Positions 44,801-50,866 are shown, counted from the first letter of the stretch. The stretch is 64,000 nt of DNA from Phorcus lineatus (GCA_921293015.1 OV121092.1:46089064-46153063), one strand, 5' to 3'. Program-made: numbers and translations. Notes: generated by a model not told the origin, from the letters alone.

Positions 44801-46204
44801 ACAGCCATACCTGCTTTGTGCATGTAAAATCAACAGAACTGGTGCAGTGTTATTTCAGAATTGTAATCGGGAGGGAAGTTTAAGGAAAGAAATTCATTTA
44901 TTCCATTTAGTGTTGATATGTTTCAGATTGCTGATGTGGTTGCATACTATAAGCTAAAGTGTTTTTATACTTATTCTTGTGTGTGTCTATCAGTCATAGA
45001 GCCAGACAAAAATGGTTTCCTAATAATGTTACCTGAATTATCTCGCTCTATACATGTATACTTTGAATAAAAGGGACTAAGACCCATAAGTCTGGACTCG
45101 ACGGTAAAAGGTAAATTAAGAGAAGGACGACAACTGTGTTCCAAATTTGAAAGCACATTGGACATCTGAATAAGAATTCAAGCTCTTTGGATACCCATCT
45201 ATGAAACATCTTTACCAATAACTTCAGTCATAAAATGGTGAAATGAATATGTTATTTTGCATATAATATAAACCTACTCTTTAATGGTGATTGTTCATCC
45301 TTCAAGTTTAAGGTTCACAAATTAACAAATCTCAACAGCTCTTTGTAGCATTGTTATACTTGGAATCGAACTATCACCACAAATTCTTGAACTGTTTTTG
45401 GGACAACACACTCAGGTACAGGAAACACTCCCATCACTGACTGCACCAACAGCTTACCAACTTGTCTACCGGCTATATGCTACTATAATGTTTGAATCAT
45501 CTGGAGTCTTTTGTTACCATACTATGACCAACTTGAGGTTTGTTCTAAGTTGGTCTTTCACTTGCTTGATACCTCTTGAGTACCTGCACCGAAATGTTAC
45601 ATCTATTGCAATGAAGATGTTGATGTATTTCACTTTGTCACAGCTGCTAGTATTAATGCATGGAGAAAGCCAACAACACCATTGTTGTTTTGCTTGTGGT
45701 GAAACCTATGAACACACTAGAACTTGTGAACAAAGGGTGGTACTGCGCTGAAACTCATTGAACCCATACCTAGCTTTCTGGCTACAGTTCTCTGCTGTAG
45801 TCAATTCTGCTGAGCCACTGATGGGATTTGAGCTTATCTAAGAAAGTTCCAGGTTGACAGAAACAACAAGAGAGACCCTTTATCTGTGCTTTTAAGAAGG
45901 TGGTCCAATTGGGAAAGAACAACCTCTTTCATAAACACAAAACAAAACTTCAAACCAATGTGAACTTCAAAATAAATCAGAAAGGGAGGTAACAAAATAA
46001 GTGCCCAAAGCATTTAGCGTTTAGTACTAATTGCTAATAGATCCCAAATTTCCAATGTTTCATAAAATCCTGTTTCTTGAAATCTTATTTATACTCACCC
46101 TCATTGTTGAGGAAAGAGAAGCGAAAGCTCTCCATGGCCATCTTGGGTGTGACGATCGTCTTGTTGCGACGCTTCACCGTCCCCGTGCCTTCAGAGTCTA
46201 CATT
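7267..46204 (-). CDS. RAPH1-like: MRL-family adaptor (lamellipodin/RIAM/MIG-10 orthologue), 10 exons, N-terminus missing
   Basis: MRL adaptors connect active Ras/Rap GTPases and membrane phosphoinositides to Ena/VASP and actin at the leading edge, and to talin and integrins. In minus-strand order the coding exons are 46204-46099, 39818-39373, 15817-15740, 14979-14820, 13616-13495, 12400-12326, 11779-11633, 11339-11229, 10256-10155 and 9843-7267. They sum to 3,924 nt, with matching splice phases at every junction. In the 1,307-residue partial product, a talin-binding-like helix lies at about residues 28-55. A basic coiled segment is at 185-210, the RA domain at about 210-304, the PH domain at about 335-450, and a proline-rich tail fills the remainder. 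The adjacent RA-PH order and the LPPPPPELL tail are diagnostic of the family. RIAM and lamellipodin are vertebrate paralogues, so the single invertebrate gene should be ancestral to both. The tail looks closer to lamellipodin. The initiator exon is not identified. Confidence 0.93.
7402..7419 (-). other. LPPPPP Ena/VASP EVH1-type ligand
   Basis: The codons read L-P-P-P-P-P followed by E-L-L-E-G. (F/L)PPPP followed by acidic residues is the EVH1-domain ligand used by lamellipodin, zyxin and others to recruit Ena/VASP. Vertebrate lamellipodin has, as I remember it, an ALPPPPPELL segment at the same place near its C-terminus. Confidence 0.75.
7494..7561 (-). repeat. Polyglutamine-encoding tract
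   Basis: Mixed CAG and CAA codons encode about 20 Gln, broken by two Leu and one Lys (QLQQQLQQ...QKQQ). The codon mixture reduces slippage compared with a pure CAG run. It separates the two C-terminal PPPPPKRS-type motifs, together with the LPPPPP ligand. Confidence 0.9.
9487..9501 (-). other. KRVSF motif in the MRL tail: candidate PP1 docking / PKA site
   Basis: The five codons read K-R-V-S-F inside a TPKTPVKRVSFSNTH context. K/R-x-V-x-F is the canonical RVxF docking motif for protein phosphatase 1, and RVS also fits a basophilic kinase site whose phosphorylation would block docking. It lies in a predicted disordered, Ser/Pro-rich part, where such motifs are accessible. This is motif-level evidence only. 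Confidence 0.35.
9844..10154 (-). other. MRL intron (exon I to J)
   Basis: A 311-bp intron, GTAAGG...TTGCAG on the minus strand. It is AT-rich, and I saw nothing else in it. Confidence 0.85.
10155..10256 (-). CDS. RAPH1-like: MRL exon I: PH domain C-terminal helix
   Basis: A 102-bp exon of 34 codons, phase 0. The acceptor is GTTTTGCAG and the donor GCCAAG|GTAAGG. It reads HPQIQKKNSKYIRYLCAESK and then TSMDQWLMGIRLAK. It carries the invariant Trp of the PH alpha-helix and the MRL-typical HPQIQKKSxYI(K/R)YLC block. Confidence 0.95.
10282..10427. repeat. 44-bp tandem repeat, about 3.3 copies
   Basis: Copies start at 10282, 10327, 10371 and a partial one at about 10415. The unit opens AGATTCAAATTTCATAGCTT and ends GAGATGGTCATATT. 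It starts about 26 bp inside the intron, next to the acceptor side of exon I. Confidence 0.9.
10604..10638. repeat. GATA / ATA microsatellite
   Basis: A short GATA run followed by about seven ATA units. Confidence 0.8.
11229..11339 (-). CDS. RAPH1-like: MRL exon H: PH domain middle strands
   Basis: A 111-bp exon of 37 codons, phase 0. The acceptor is TTGTTTTACAG and the donor TTGAAG|GTAATA. It reads SPKDLACLVQFDFVEPYNGI and then GWKKKYHAPTDHCFALK. The K(Y/F)xAPTD(Y/H)C(F/L)xLK stretch is the MRL PH signature. Confidence 0.94.
11340..12325 (-). other. MRL introns around exon G
   Basis: Two introns, 11340-11632 and 11780-12325, flank the PH-domain exon at 11633-11779. Both are AT-rich, and nothing else was recognised. 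Confidence 0.8.
11633..11779 (-). CDS. RAPH1-like: MRL exon G: PH domain strands 1-3
   Basis: A 147-bp exon of 49 codons, phase 0 at both ends. The acceptor is TTGTTCCAG and the donor AGCAAG|GTGATT. It contains VPEVEGALYLKSDGKKAWKK and then YFFVLRASGLYYNPKGK. This is the lipid-binding beta1-beta2 loop of the PH domain, with the basic KKAWKK signature that contacts PI(3,4)P2 or PI(4,5)P2. WKKYFFVLRASG(L/I)YY is almost invariant in the family. Confidence 0.94.
12326..12400 (-). CDS. RAPH1-like: MRL exon F: RA-PH linker
   Basis: A 75-bp exon of exactly 25 codons, phase 0 at both ends. The acceptor is TTTGTCTACAG and the donor ATACAG|GTAAAA. It encodes KYLLLGTSSEKGVSLGPSQQ followed by ERLIQ. It sits where vertebrate proteins have NYLLG...ESLLEE, the linker that holds RA and PH as one rigid module. 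Sequence conservation is weak apart from YLLLG, so the call rests mainly on phase and position. Confidence 0.87.
12401..13494 (-). other. MRL intron (exon E to F)
   Basis: A 1,094-bp intron, GTAAGT...CTACAG. No repeats or coding content were recognised; the short open frames around 13001-13245 look random. Confidence 0.8.
13495..13616 (-). CDS. RAPH1-like: MRL exon E: RA domain, second half
   Basis: A 122-bp exon with acceptor TGTGTTTCAG and donor CCAGAG|GTAAGT (phase 0). It reads ERILEDHDSLVENMVMWTRD followed by SKNKILFEERQEKYDLFKHPE. The E(R/I)xFEDHExLVExLxxWTRDSxNK(I/L)xF pattern is the MRL-specific end of the RA domain leading into the RA-PH linker. Confidence 0.93.
13617..14819 (-). other. 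MRL intron (exon D to E)
   Basis: A 1,203-bp intron in phase 1 that splits the RA domain. Nothing further was recognised. Confidence 0.8.
14820..14979 (-). CDS. RAPH1-like: MRL exon D: RA domain, first half
   Basis: A 160-bp exon with acceptor TTTTTCAG and donor ATGG|GTGAGT (phase 1). It begins LFVRAFAKDGSSKSILVDE and continues through a KMTVGQVSSVLADKN block. This is the ubiquitin-fold Ras-association domain that binds GTP-loaded Rap1 or Ras. The SKS(I/L)(L/M)VDE strand is almost identical to that of RIAM as I remember it. The half-codon G at the donor joins AG of the next exon to give Glu. Confidence 0.93.
14980..15739 (-). other. MRL intron (exon C to D)
   Basis: A 760-bp intron in phase 0. 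Nothing further was recognised. Confidence 0.8.
15740..15817 (-). CDS. RAPH1-like: MRL exon C: basic coiled-coil before the RA domain
   Basis: A 78-bp exon of exactly 26 codons, phase 0 at both ends. The acceptor is TTTCGCAG and the donor AAAG|GTAG. It encodes EEQKARLKAEKIRIALEKIK and then EAKIRK. This charged helix is one of the best conserved MRL signatures and packs against the RA domain. In vertebrates it also helps dimerise the RA-PH unit. Confidence 0.93.
19383..19399. repeat. CTGT microsatellite
   Basis: About four tandem CTGT units. Confidence 0.75.
19767..19779. repeat. Poly-C tract (13 C)
   Basis: A homopolymer run. Its length may be uncertain in the assembly. Confidence 0.85.
19846..20000. 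repeat. GGAAA/TTTCC foldback-rich element, copy 1
   Basis: The segment carries many short inverted pairs, including the palindrome GGAAACTG-G-CAGTTTCC near 19893-19910 and a second TTTCC/GGAAA pair flanking GTATACG-like words. On the minus strand it reads TTTCCTCTAGTTTCAT, shared in part with 32585-32760 (TTTCCTCTAGTTTAAT). It is probably a copy of one non-coding dispersed repeat. No terminal repeats or target-site duplication were established. Confidence 0.4.
22744..22873 (+). mobile_element. 3' end of a CR1/L2-like LINE (decayed)
   Basis: A T-rich 3'-UTR-like stretch leads to AATAAAATATT and then a short TGTC tandem tail (about three units) that ends abruptly. CR1/L2-group LINEs end in short tandem repeats rather than long poly-A. 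No coding sequence survives upstream. The orientation comes from the AATAAA and the terminal microsatellite. Confidence 0.4.
23379..23390. repeat. Poly-G tract (12 G)
   Basis: A homopolymer run within a G-rich 50-bp patch. Confidence 0.85.
24757..25305 (-). pseudogene. Decayed LINE 3' end, minus strand
   Basis: On the minus strand one frame reads ILSKCKLLQDICYQEWSMS and on to LRRALCKFRISLHDFETIPY. After a one-base frameshift near 25075 it continues as CRNCNSGHIEDEFHVLFVC. A CxxC...IEDEFHxLFxC block is the cysteine-rich C-terminal end found after the reverse transcriptase in CR1/L2-type LINEs. The 3' UTR ends with AATAAACAAATCTGAATCTG, a short tandem-repeat tail at about 24757-24775. A stop (TAA) just above 25305 and the frameshift show it is dead. 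RT sequence further 5' is not recognisable, and the intact plus-strand LINE begins within about 250 bp. The two C-terminal blocks differ enough to be separate families. Confidence 0.75.
25520..28864 (+). CDS. LINE polyprotein: APE-type endonuclease and reverse transcriptase
   Basis: A 1,114-residue uninterrupted ORF. Residues 40-63 are hydrophobic and are followed by the 2A-like GDVHPNPGP (64-72). The endonuclease follows with its key residues in place: N84 in HLNVRS, E109 in ITESW, D213/N215 in GDFN, and D276/H277 in SDH. RT motifs are KATGPDGIS (about 512), NYRPVALTS (about 571), FCDVSKAFD (641-649, first catalytic Asp), GVPQGSVLGPLL (about 699) and FADD (729-732, catalytic pair). KHLGLTL then follows. 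The C-terminus has CSCGHNYEDSTHYFFSC, a cysteine/histidine block usual in this clade. All visible catalytic residues are present, so the protein could be functional or only recently dead. The start could be either adjacent ATG at 25520-25525 or further in. Confidence 0.92.
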   Translation: MMLIHSCLTMIDIMQYRQSVGSFVCHIQCKSAFKFRNQCYLFSILCLYYNRVSLLITLLLLICGDVHPNPGPLHTSDLKIVHLNVRSLRDKLDILQAELEPYDVICITESWLHNDIESKNLEIPGYHFPLRKDRQTRGGGVAVYIRKCLTFECMDLLDLPALEALWVKIKCKKRNYLIGTFYRADKSDTYWDLIEVSISNAVDLGLVTIVTGDFNEDILSKCSNRIDEIKVLNGLSQIITDPTRITPTSSTLIDLIFITHASLITDSGVLDPICSDHCPVYVSLNENLTKSSTYKRKIFYYKLADIDALAEELSLVDWNEILSSHDVNLVTDQITTTMMNLCNKHIPNKIVTIRPNDAPWMNSETRSLIRKRNRIHKLAKRRNSPSNWAKFRQYRNKVISSVRNAKQQYLDKIDKMVNESHGTKLWWRLIKNFTKNKISLGTFPPVLYDDKLYDNSLDIANIMNQYFTNQTKVNYPDRQIEDVIPTINNPLCDLYLYTNEVHDILSSLDTTKATGPDGISNKFLRMNSELLAGPLTEVFNLSLSKKIFPQIWKDASVVPIHKKGSINDCTNYRPVALTSCVAKVFEKCVFKHVYNFLRDNNILSNLQSGFTPGDSTVNQLTYLYDFIAEAVDKGKEVKAVFCDVSKAFDRVWHKGIIYKLKKIGINGNLLTWFESYLENREQSVVINGFRSDNRQVFAGVPQGSVLGPLLFILYINDIVEGINCNIRLFADDTSLYAIIGDPVETSADINDDLKRISEWADKWQVSFNPNKTVSIRFTRKLQPVQMPDLTMNDNTIDSVQSHKHLGLTLQHDCSWNDHINETVKKVAPMVNCLRSLKYRLNRKTLEIMYKQFILPVFDYCSHIWDNCTKQQADMLEKLNLDALRTVCGAVRGTSHDKIYKETNCKPLIHRRYVNKLSLFYSMVNNNTPSYLSNLVPHKISDFVDYNLRDDSKLQTINCKTVNYAKSFLPDTVKLWNSLPIEHRNSPSLSTFKKAIDTETEMHTNFDLHYGSRFSQIIHSRLRLECSNLNAHKYERFISSTPDCSCGHNYEDSTHYFFSCPLFMNIRENMFFYNKGFDLRSVLFGNPNCSSYVNHELLISVHEFIDLTGRFASDP
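25709..25735 (+). other. 2A-like motif (GDVHPNPGP) in the LINE ORF
   Basis: Nine codons read G-D-V-H-P-N-P-G-P directly after a hydrophobic run (LLITLLLLIC). The 2A ribosome-skipping consensus is D-V/I-E-x-N-P-G-P, so only the Glu is changed (to His). 2A-like sequences at the N-terminus of CR1/L2-type LINE ORFs have been described in sea urchins and molluscs, where they can act as skipping sites or signal sequences. Whether the His variant is active cannot be read from sequence. Confidence 0.6.
29652..29672. repeat. Poly-C tract (21 C)
   Basis: A pure homopolymer. Its length is likely unreliable in the assembly. Confidence 0.9.
31727..31749. promoter_or_regulatory. E-box palindrome GTCACGTGAC next to a TATA box
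   Basis: GTCACGTGAC (31727-31736) is a perfect 10-bp palindrome containing the CACGTG E-box bound by USF/MITF/Myc-type factors. TTTATAAAAA follows three bases later. The pair resembles a TATA promoter core. The TATA reads well on the plus strand (TATAAAAA) and acceptably on the minus (TATAAAG). No coding exon was recognised downstream on either strand. On the minus strand it could serve an internal MRL promoter giving an isoform that starts at the RA domain. Confidence 0.25.
32585..32760. repeat. GGAAA/TTTCC foldback-rich element, copy 2
   Basis: The segment contains the palindrome TTTCCTC-CA-GAGGAAA (about 32684-32700) and repeated GAGGAAAT, GCATTAAAC and TTAGGGTTTAAT words in both orientations. 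It shares TTTCCTCTAGTTT with the minus strand of 19846-20000. It is a non-coding structured repeat of unknown class. Confidence 0.4.
35285..35560. repeat. Degenerate duplicated segment with GGGGAGATAACT motif
   Basis: Two copies about 165 bp apart (about 35290-35400 and 35450-35555) share ACAGGGGAGAyAACTC, a GACCATG/GCCATGCTG core, and CAAAAGCGACTAAAACATTTTGAA or its variant. The GGGGAGATAACT word also occurs at about 58006. Confidence 0.5.
35741..36180. repeat. Satellite with 42-bp and 60-bp units
   Basis: ACATGGAATATmAAATTGTAT-type units begin at 35741, 35783, 35825, 35886, 35946, 36006, 36066, 36126 and 36168. The outer units are 42 bp. The inner ones are 60 bp, with an extra segment carrying CATCTGGTCAACAATAGTCA. 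The inner copies alternate between two variants (ATTGTATC...AACAATAG and TTTTATC...AACAGTAG), giving a 120-bp higher-order unit. Since 42 and 60 are multiples of three, two plus-strand frames stay open for about 100 codons. They are not taken as genes. Confidence 0.92.
38841..38870. repeat. (CA)15 microsatellite
   Basis: A perfect dinucleotide run next to a 300-bp pyrimidine-rich (CT-rich) patch at 38520-38780. Confidence 0.95.
39373..39818 (-). CDS. RAPH1-like: MRL exon B: talin-binding-like helix and Ser/Thr-rich linker
   Basis: A 446-bp exon. The acceptor is CTACTTGCAG|AG, completing a phase-1 Glu codon, and the donor is GGGGAG|GTGAGT in phase 0. It opens with NQDVNFDAILGELCELE. This matches the amphipathic (V/D)(D/N)(L/F)DA(L/I)(M/L)x(D/E)L segment that binds talin in RIAM and lamellipodin. 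The middle has a second predicted helix (about 20 residues around IQAELDALAAEI). The rest is a Ser/Thr/Gly linker (many SS and TSS runs) of low complexity, typical of the spacer before the RA domain. The antisense open frame across it is a shadow. Confidence 0.88.
41870..42510. promoter_or_regulatory. CpG-richer patch with a perfect CRE: candidate alternative promoter
   Basis: CpG dinucleotides are clearly denser here than in the surrounding intron, for example in TTACGCCGTC, GGCCGTTC and AAACGGCGGT. A perfect CRE palindrome TGACGTCA lies at 42044-42051. The patch is inside the intron between exons A and B, so a minus-strand promoter here would make an isoform lacking exon A. No TATA box or initiator was identified. 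Confidence 0.25.
43783..43934. repeat. 19-bp minisatellite, 8 copies
   Basis: The unit ATTATCATTGGTAGGCCTT repeats eight times with C/T and C/A variants. The last copy runs into CATTGGCTCTG. AGGCCT in each unit is a palindrome. Confidence 0.95.
46099..46204 (-). CDS. RAPH1-like: MRL exon A (first visible): conserved N-terminal segment
   Basis: A 106-bp exon of 35 codons plus one base, reading NVDSEGTGTVKRR at the start and MAMESFRFSFLNNE at the end. The acceptor is TACTTGCAG and the donor is G|GTGAGT. The extra base pairs in phase 1 with the next exon to make Glu. In vertebrate lamellipodin and RIAM a similar N-x-F/S-Y-R/V-F-S/G-F block precedes the second talin-binding helix, which matches FRFSFLNNEE here. 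Two in-frame ATGs (46139-46141 and 46133-46135) lie inside. The upstream one has A at -3 and G at +4, so a shorter isoform could start here. The upstream coding exon was not found. Confidence 0.85.
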
Positions 46205-48594
46205 CTGCAAGTACAAGAGACTTTGTTAGTTACATCACTAGTGACAGATTCTCAGGTAACTTATTTCCATGTTATTACATTTCATAAAGTACAAAAAACA
46301 TGAATATTGATACTAATAAGGTTGTTTTGTTTACTAGAATCAGAAGGCAACTTTTAAACGTGACATGTGTCAGCAGTGTTTTATCATGTGGCAATAGCAT
46401 GAATCAAAATTTGCACTTTTGTGAATCTTATGAACCTTGATACATTTACTTTTGCAGAAGGGAACAGTCAGTAAAGCAGTTCAGTAATTATGTGTTTTAC
46501 ATTCATTTGAACCCAAATTTTAAGTTTTCATATCAGAGATTAAATTATGTGAATGTTTATTAACGTTTCTTTCTAACATTCTTCATCAATACTTTCAATG
46601 TTACATGTATGTTGATATATATCTGTTCTTTTGTAAATACTTGGAAAAAGTTGGATGATTTGGATTTCTTTCTTCATTTTATTGTTGATTTATGTTGAAA
46701 TTAATCAAACTAAATTAGCAAATACATGACCCATCAAGCGTTTTTTTCTAACCTATACTTATAAGCTCACATTTGTATGAATCCTGGATGAATACAGGAT
46801 GTACCTACCCACAAGGTAATGCTTGGTGACTGCTTTGAAAGTACAAATCCTTCAGTGAAATGATATAGGCAGAACTTTGAGGAGGGAGGTACTAATAACA
46901 GTATTGTATTATATTCCATATTTCTCTTGGGAAAAATGCACCAAAAACATAAAAGACAATATGAATATCAAAGAAGAGCACTATTTGAACAAAATCTATA
47001 ATGTAAGCTTGCTTTTGAATGAAACAATATTCTGTGTCAAAACACTTACTTTCTCTAAATAGAAATCCCTTCAGGATGAATAAAAGTAATCTATATTTCA
47101 TGTTGATTTATTGAAGACTAAAGAATATTCAATGTTCTTTATTTGCTAATAAATATAACTCAATTGTTGTTTATTGACACTAGCGGATCTGAGCGTGTTG
47201 ATATCGTCAATAACCAGCCACATGTAGTACAGATCTATATTGACCCAGTCAGGAGAAAATCTCTTTATACCACCATTCAGCCATGAAGCGTTGGGAGGCT
47301 GGCCCATCAATAAGAATTGATATTCATATTTTCAAATAATTAATCCACTCTGCGCAAAGCTAAATCAGCTGACCGTCACAAATGAGATCAGATGTCAATG
47401 GGAGGTAAATCAATAATTGATCACTGGGCAGACGAAGATTTCGGTATTTACAAGAAGAAATTACTGCCACTTGGGTAGGCTTTGATCACGGGGAAACTGC
47501 CTTATTATAACTGGTAAATCAAGAAGTGGACCACTTACAGGAACCTTAAATGAATTGACTTCCATAAAGTGTTCTTATTCCTTCAATCCTGTTGTAATGA
47601 TACTGATTACAGAGATTGAGCTGTAGTACCTCCTAATAATCGTCATGATCAGCTTTGCTTCACATCTTGTGAACTTGTGTGTTTTGGAAAAATGAATCAT
47701 ATTGAAAACATACAAGTCATTAGCAATTCTCAATCATTGCTGAAAACAGCATCCAACATGAATACCAACAACAGATGCTCAAGGCTCTGACAGGGTTAAG
47801 AAGTAAAGTTTCAAGTAGTGGAGAACAATCAAGGTTCCATAACAAAACTGAATTTATTCATTGATTCATTAAGAAAGATATCAAAATATTCAAAGTAAAA
47901 AGTCAAAGTTTAAAATCCAGCATGTTTTACTGTTATGGTTTTTTGGTAAAAACAATTAACTCAAGATTAATTTGATCAACAAGAAAGAACTAGCCTGAAT
48001 TAAATATAGATCGAGATATCAAAAAAAATCTAAAAATCACAAAATCAAATTAAGTTCTTGATATGTTACAATTTACCAAGGACTTATATCATATATTCTA
48101 TACAGGTCTTTGAATTTACTTACATTTTGCTCTTAACAAAATCAATGAATAAATGTCTGCTATCATCAGCATTTAGATCAGACAAATATCCCTCTATCAA
48201 TTCCTAATCAGGATACAAGCTCATATCTACATATAAAAACCAAGGAATGAACTACTCACTACTTTCTCCAGGAGTCCACATGTGACATAAACTCCAATCC
48301 AAGAACCACAAAATCTTCACCAGATGCTTACATGCTAATAAAGATACATCCGGACATGAATGGAGCCCAGTAAAAGTTGTGGTCAGTTTCAAATAGGTAA
48401 ACTTTGGCTAAAGACTTGCAACAATGCCTCCCATTGATTTCAAGTCACAATATTGCCATCACAGTTGTAAGGAATGGCTCACAATGGTATATTCACGAAG
48501 GAAACTTTAGTGATCTGAATAAGCAAGTCCCGTGAGATGTTGAAACTATTAATACATCGCCAGCTTCTCACAATGATATCCATTCTCAAACCCC

Positions 48595-48633
48595 TGACCT
48601 CAAGCCTCACTGTGACCTCATAACCTTTGACCT
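48595..48633. promoter_or_regulatory. Cluster of TGACCT half-sites including a DR1
   Basis: TGACCT occurs at 48595-48600, 48613-48618 and 48628-48633. TAACCT at 48621-48626 stands one base from the last, giving a DR1 (minus strand AGGTCAAAGGTTA). DR1 elements are bound by HNF4, COUP-TF and RXR-type receptors. Four half-sites in 39 bp is suggestive, but no promoter is established. Confidence 0.25.
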
Positions 48634-49770
48634 GAGTTCCTGCGACTGGTGAAATGTATTTGCTCCTTGAGAAAGTGCAGGGGTGGCTTCCTTATGGTGA
48701 TGGTATCAGTGATATCACGCCACTCTAACTGGGACAATGTGCTGCTCACTTGTATTATGTCCCTACTGGGATGTTATTGTTATAACTAACCCAGACTGAC
48801 TTGGTTTCACTTTCCAAGAGTGCTGTGTGAAAGCAGGTTTTCAATATATTACACTTTATTTAACAACATATTACCGCTGTCATGAAATCACTTATAAACA
48901 CCCTAGGCAATAATAAGGAAAGAATGAAGATCATAAAATAAAGAGAGGTAAAGAGAGATATTTGCAAGCTGGTAATATAAACCATGATCTTTTAACCATA
49001 TTTCAGGAAGCAAAGTAATTTATTTGTATAAAACTCAATACAAAATTTTGTGACCAGCATCTGATGACTTCCTAGTGAAATTGTCAGAACTCCACAAGCT
49101 AAGAAGCAATACCATTGATCTGGGTTACAGATCTTTATACAATATGAAACCTCAGAATTCTATAATTCTATAATGTGACAAAGGTCACAACTCATCAAGG
49201 AAGTCACAAAACCTGTCAATCCTACAGACACACAATATCTTTAGGATGCTGTTAAAACTCGTAAGATAGAAAAGACATCATTTGAACAATTGTAAGAGAG
49301 ATGTGATGACGTCACTTGCTAGGGAACGTGATGTGTTGTGGTCAACTGTCGTGTCTCTGGTCAACTGTCATGTCCAGTTGGCTAGTGGGAGTTCCCAACA
49401 AGGGCCGATCTGTTTAGAACTTGTAGTGACCATTCTTATTAGTGGAAAGAGGGCGTATAAGACTTAACTGCAGTCTCTGTTGACATGCTTTTGGGTTTTG
49501 CTATTAAGTTTCTCAACCATTTACATAATTACTTCACTGAACAGTCATATTGGGTCAAATAAAAAGTGATAATAATGGAAATGTAATTTGAAGGAATTAT
49601 AGTTACATAAGGTGTTATGCCAATTAAGCGACTGAGACAGGCTATGTTGATGTTATTATTGCCAACCCTTGTCAAACTCAGCTGGTTGTGTAAGAATACA
49701 AGGTTCTGTAGCGGTCATTCTGTGTAGGTGGACACAGACTTCAGTTAATTACAGCACACCCAGAGAATTT

Positions 49771-49967
49771 TGTCAAACTCCAAACCTTTATAAATGCTTC
49801 CCAGACTGTTTAGAAATGGCAAGTGTTTTGCAAGATGAAAATCCTGGTTTATTTCCTCTAGTTCTAGAAATTACAAATAGAGGGAAGAAACAAGGATTTT
49901 CAACTTGCTTAACACTTGCCATTCCTAAACAATCTGGGAAACATTTGTTAAGGCTTGTAGTTTGAAA
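49771..49967. repeat. 197-bp foldback: two 90-bp inverted arms, 17-bp loop
   Basis: The arms at 49771-49860 and 49878-49967 are inverted copies with 76 of 90 positions matching by eye (84%). They contain words such as AATGGCAAGTGTT and TGAAAATCCT. Similarity seems to continue weakly outside the arms. Frames are open on both strands across it and give near-identical peptides (KCFPDCLxMASV...KQSGKHL), which is a consequence of the palindrome. It could be a MITE-like foldback or an RNA hairpin. No terminal target duplication was identified. Confidence 0.85.
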
Positions 49968-50866
49968 ATCATTCTTGAAATCTATTACTGTGAATATAAT
50001 AATACGACACGGGAAGACATGTTTTTTTAATAAAGGTTGATGTTCACAGAAGAAGACAATAAAAAATGAATGCATAAGAAGTCAACCAAATATCTCATGC
50101 AAAATGATTTTTTTTTGCGGGACAATGGAACAAGTAAAAAAGAACTTTCCAAATAAATATTTGTGAATTGAAAGAAAACTTGACCACATTAAATCTTATC
50201 AGCTATATGACATCTAAACTAAACTCATCCTACTTACAGATCACAAGAACATTAACACTATTATTGTCTTTTCAAACAGCAAATGTTTTAGTTGACCATA
50301 GTGACTGCATTCCCAAGGATAGGTTTCACACTTGCTGAAAGTAAGACAACCTTATTCTAGATGAGCATGAGCTAGACTGGCTTTCACATTTCTGTTTCCT
50401 TCTATCAATATTCATATCAAATCATTTATTGATATCTAACTCACTTACACTCCAAGAATATAAATTAAACCAAATACATGTTTCATGAAACTGGTATTAA
50501 AATTTGAGTTGTAGTGCTTGCTATATGACAAAAGAATGCTCATATTTCTCATTGAATGAAGTTCCTAGACCCCAAGAAGCAGTCTGGCTGTAACCTATCG
50601 GACCTACTCCGGACGTATTCCGAGACAGATGTGGACCACTTAAGATACCTGGAGGTTTTTTCTTGATGAGACTATCAACAGGACATTCCTGACCAGACAG
50701 ACACCTGAGAGGAAATCAGTTTCTGATATACCTACATTCATATAGGTTCGAAATAGTTGCCTGCCCACCAGTCAATTGCTGGTTAATTTCAGAAAGGGTC
50801 AGTTGCTAAAGAAGCCAGGGAGCCTACCTAGCATGTGGGATTCAGAACCAGAGAGATGTCGTTTCA

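Larger units (their letters stand above)
39819..46098 (-). other. MRL intron (exon A to B), 6.3 kb
   Basis: A phase-1 intron. It contains a CpG-richer patch at 41870-42510 and the 19-bp satellite at 43783-43934. Degenerate 35-40-bp repeats around 42640-42830 (AAGACTTkACAAACC and GAATTCCCTTTT words) are also present. The plus-strand open frame at 45398-45751 has no family motif that I recognise. No other exon was seen. Confidence 0.75.

Noticed and set aside
45398-45751. 117-codon plus-strand frame, considered as a transposase fragment
   Set aside because: Vague resemblance only; no catalytic motif, no terminal repeats, and stops in the neighbouring frames.
49669-50075. Two opposed frames encoding near-identical peptides
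   Set aside because: Explained by the 197-bp inverted repeat rather than by two genes.
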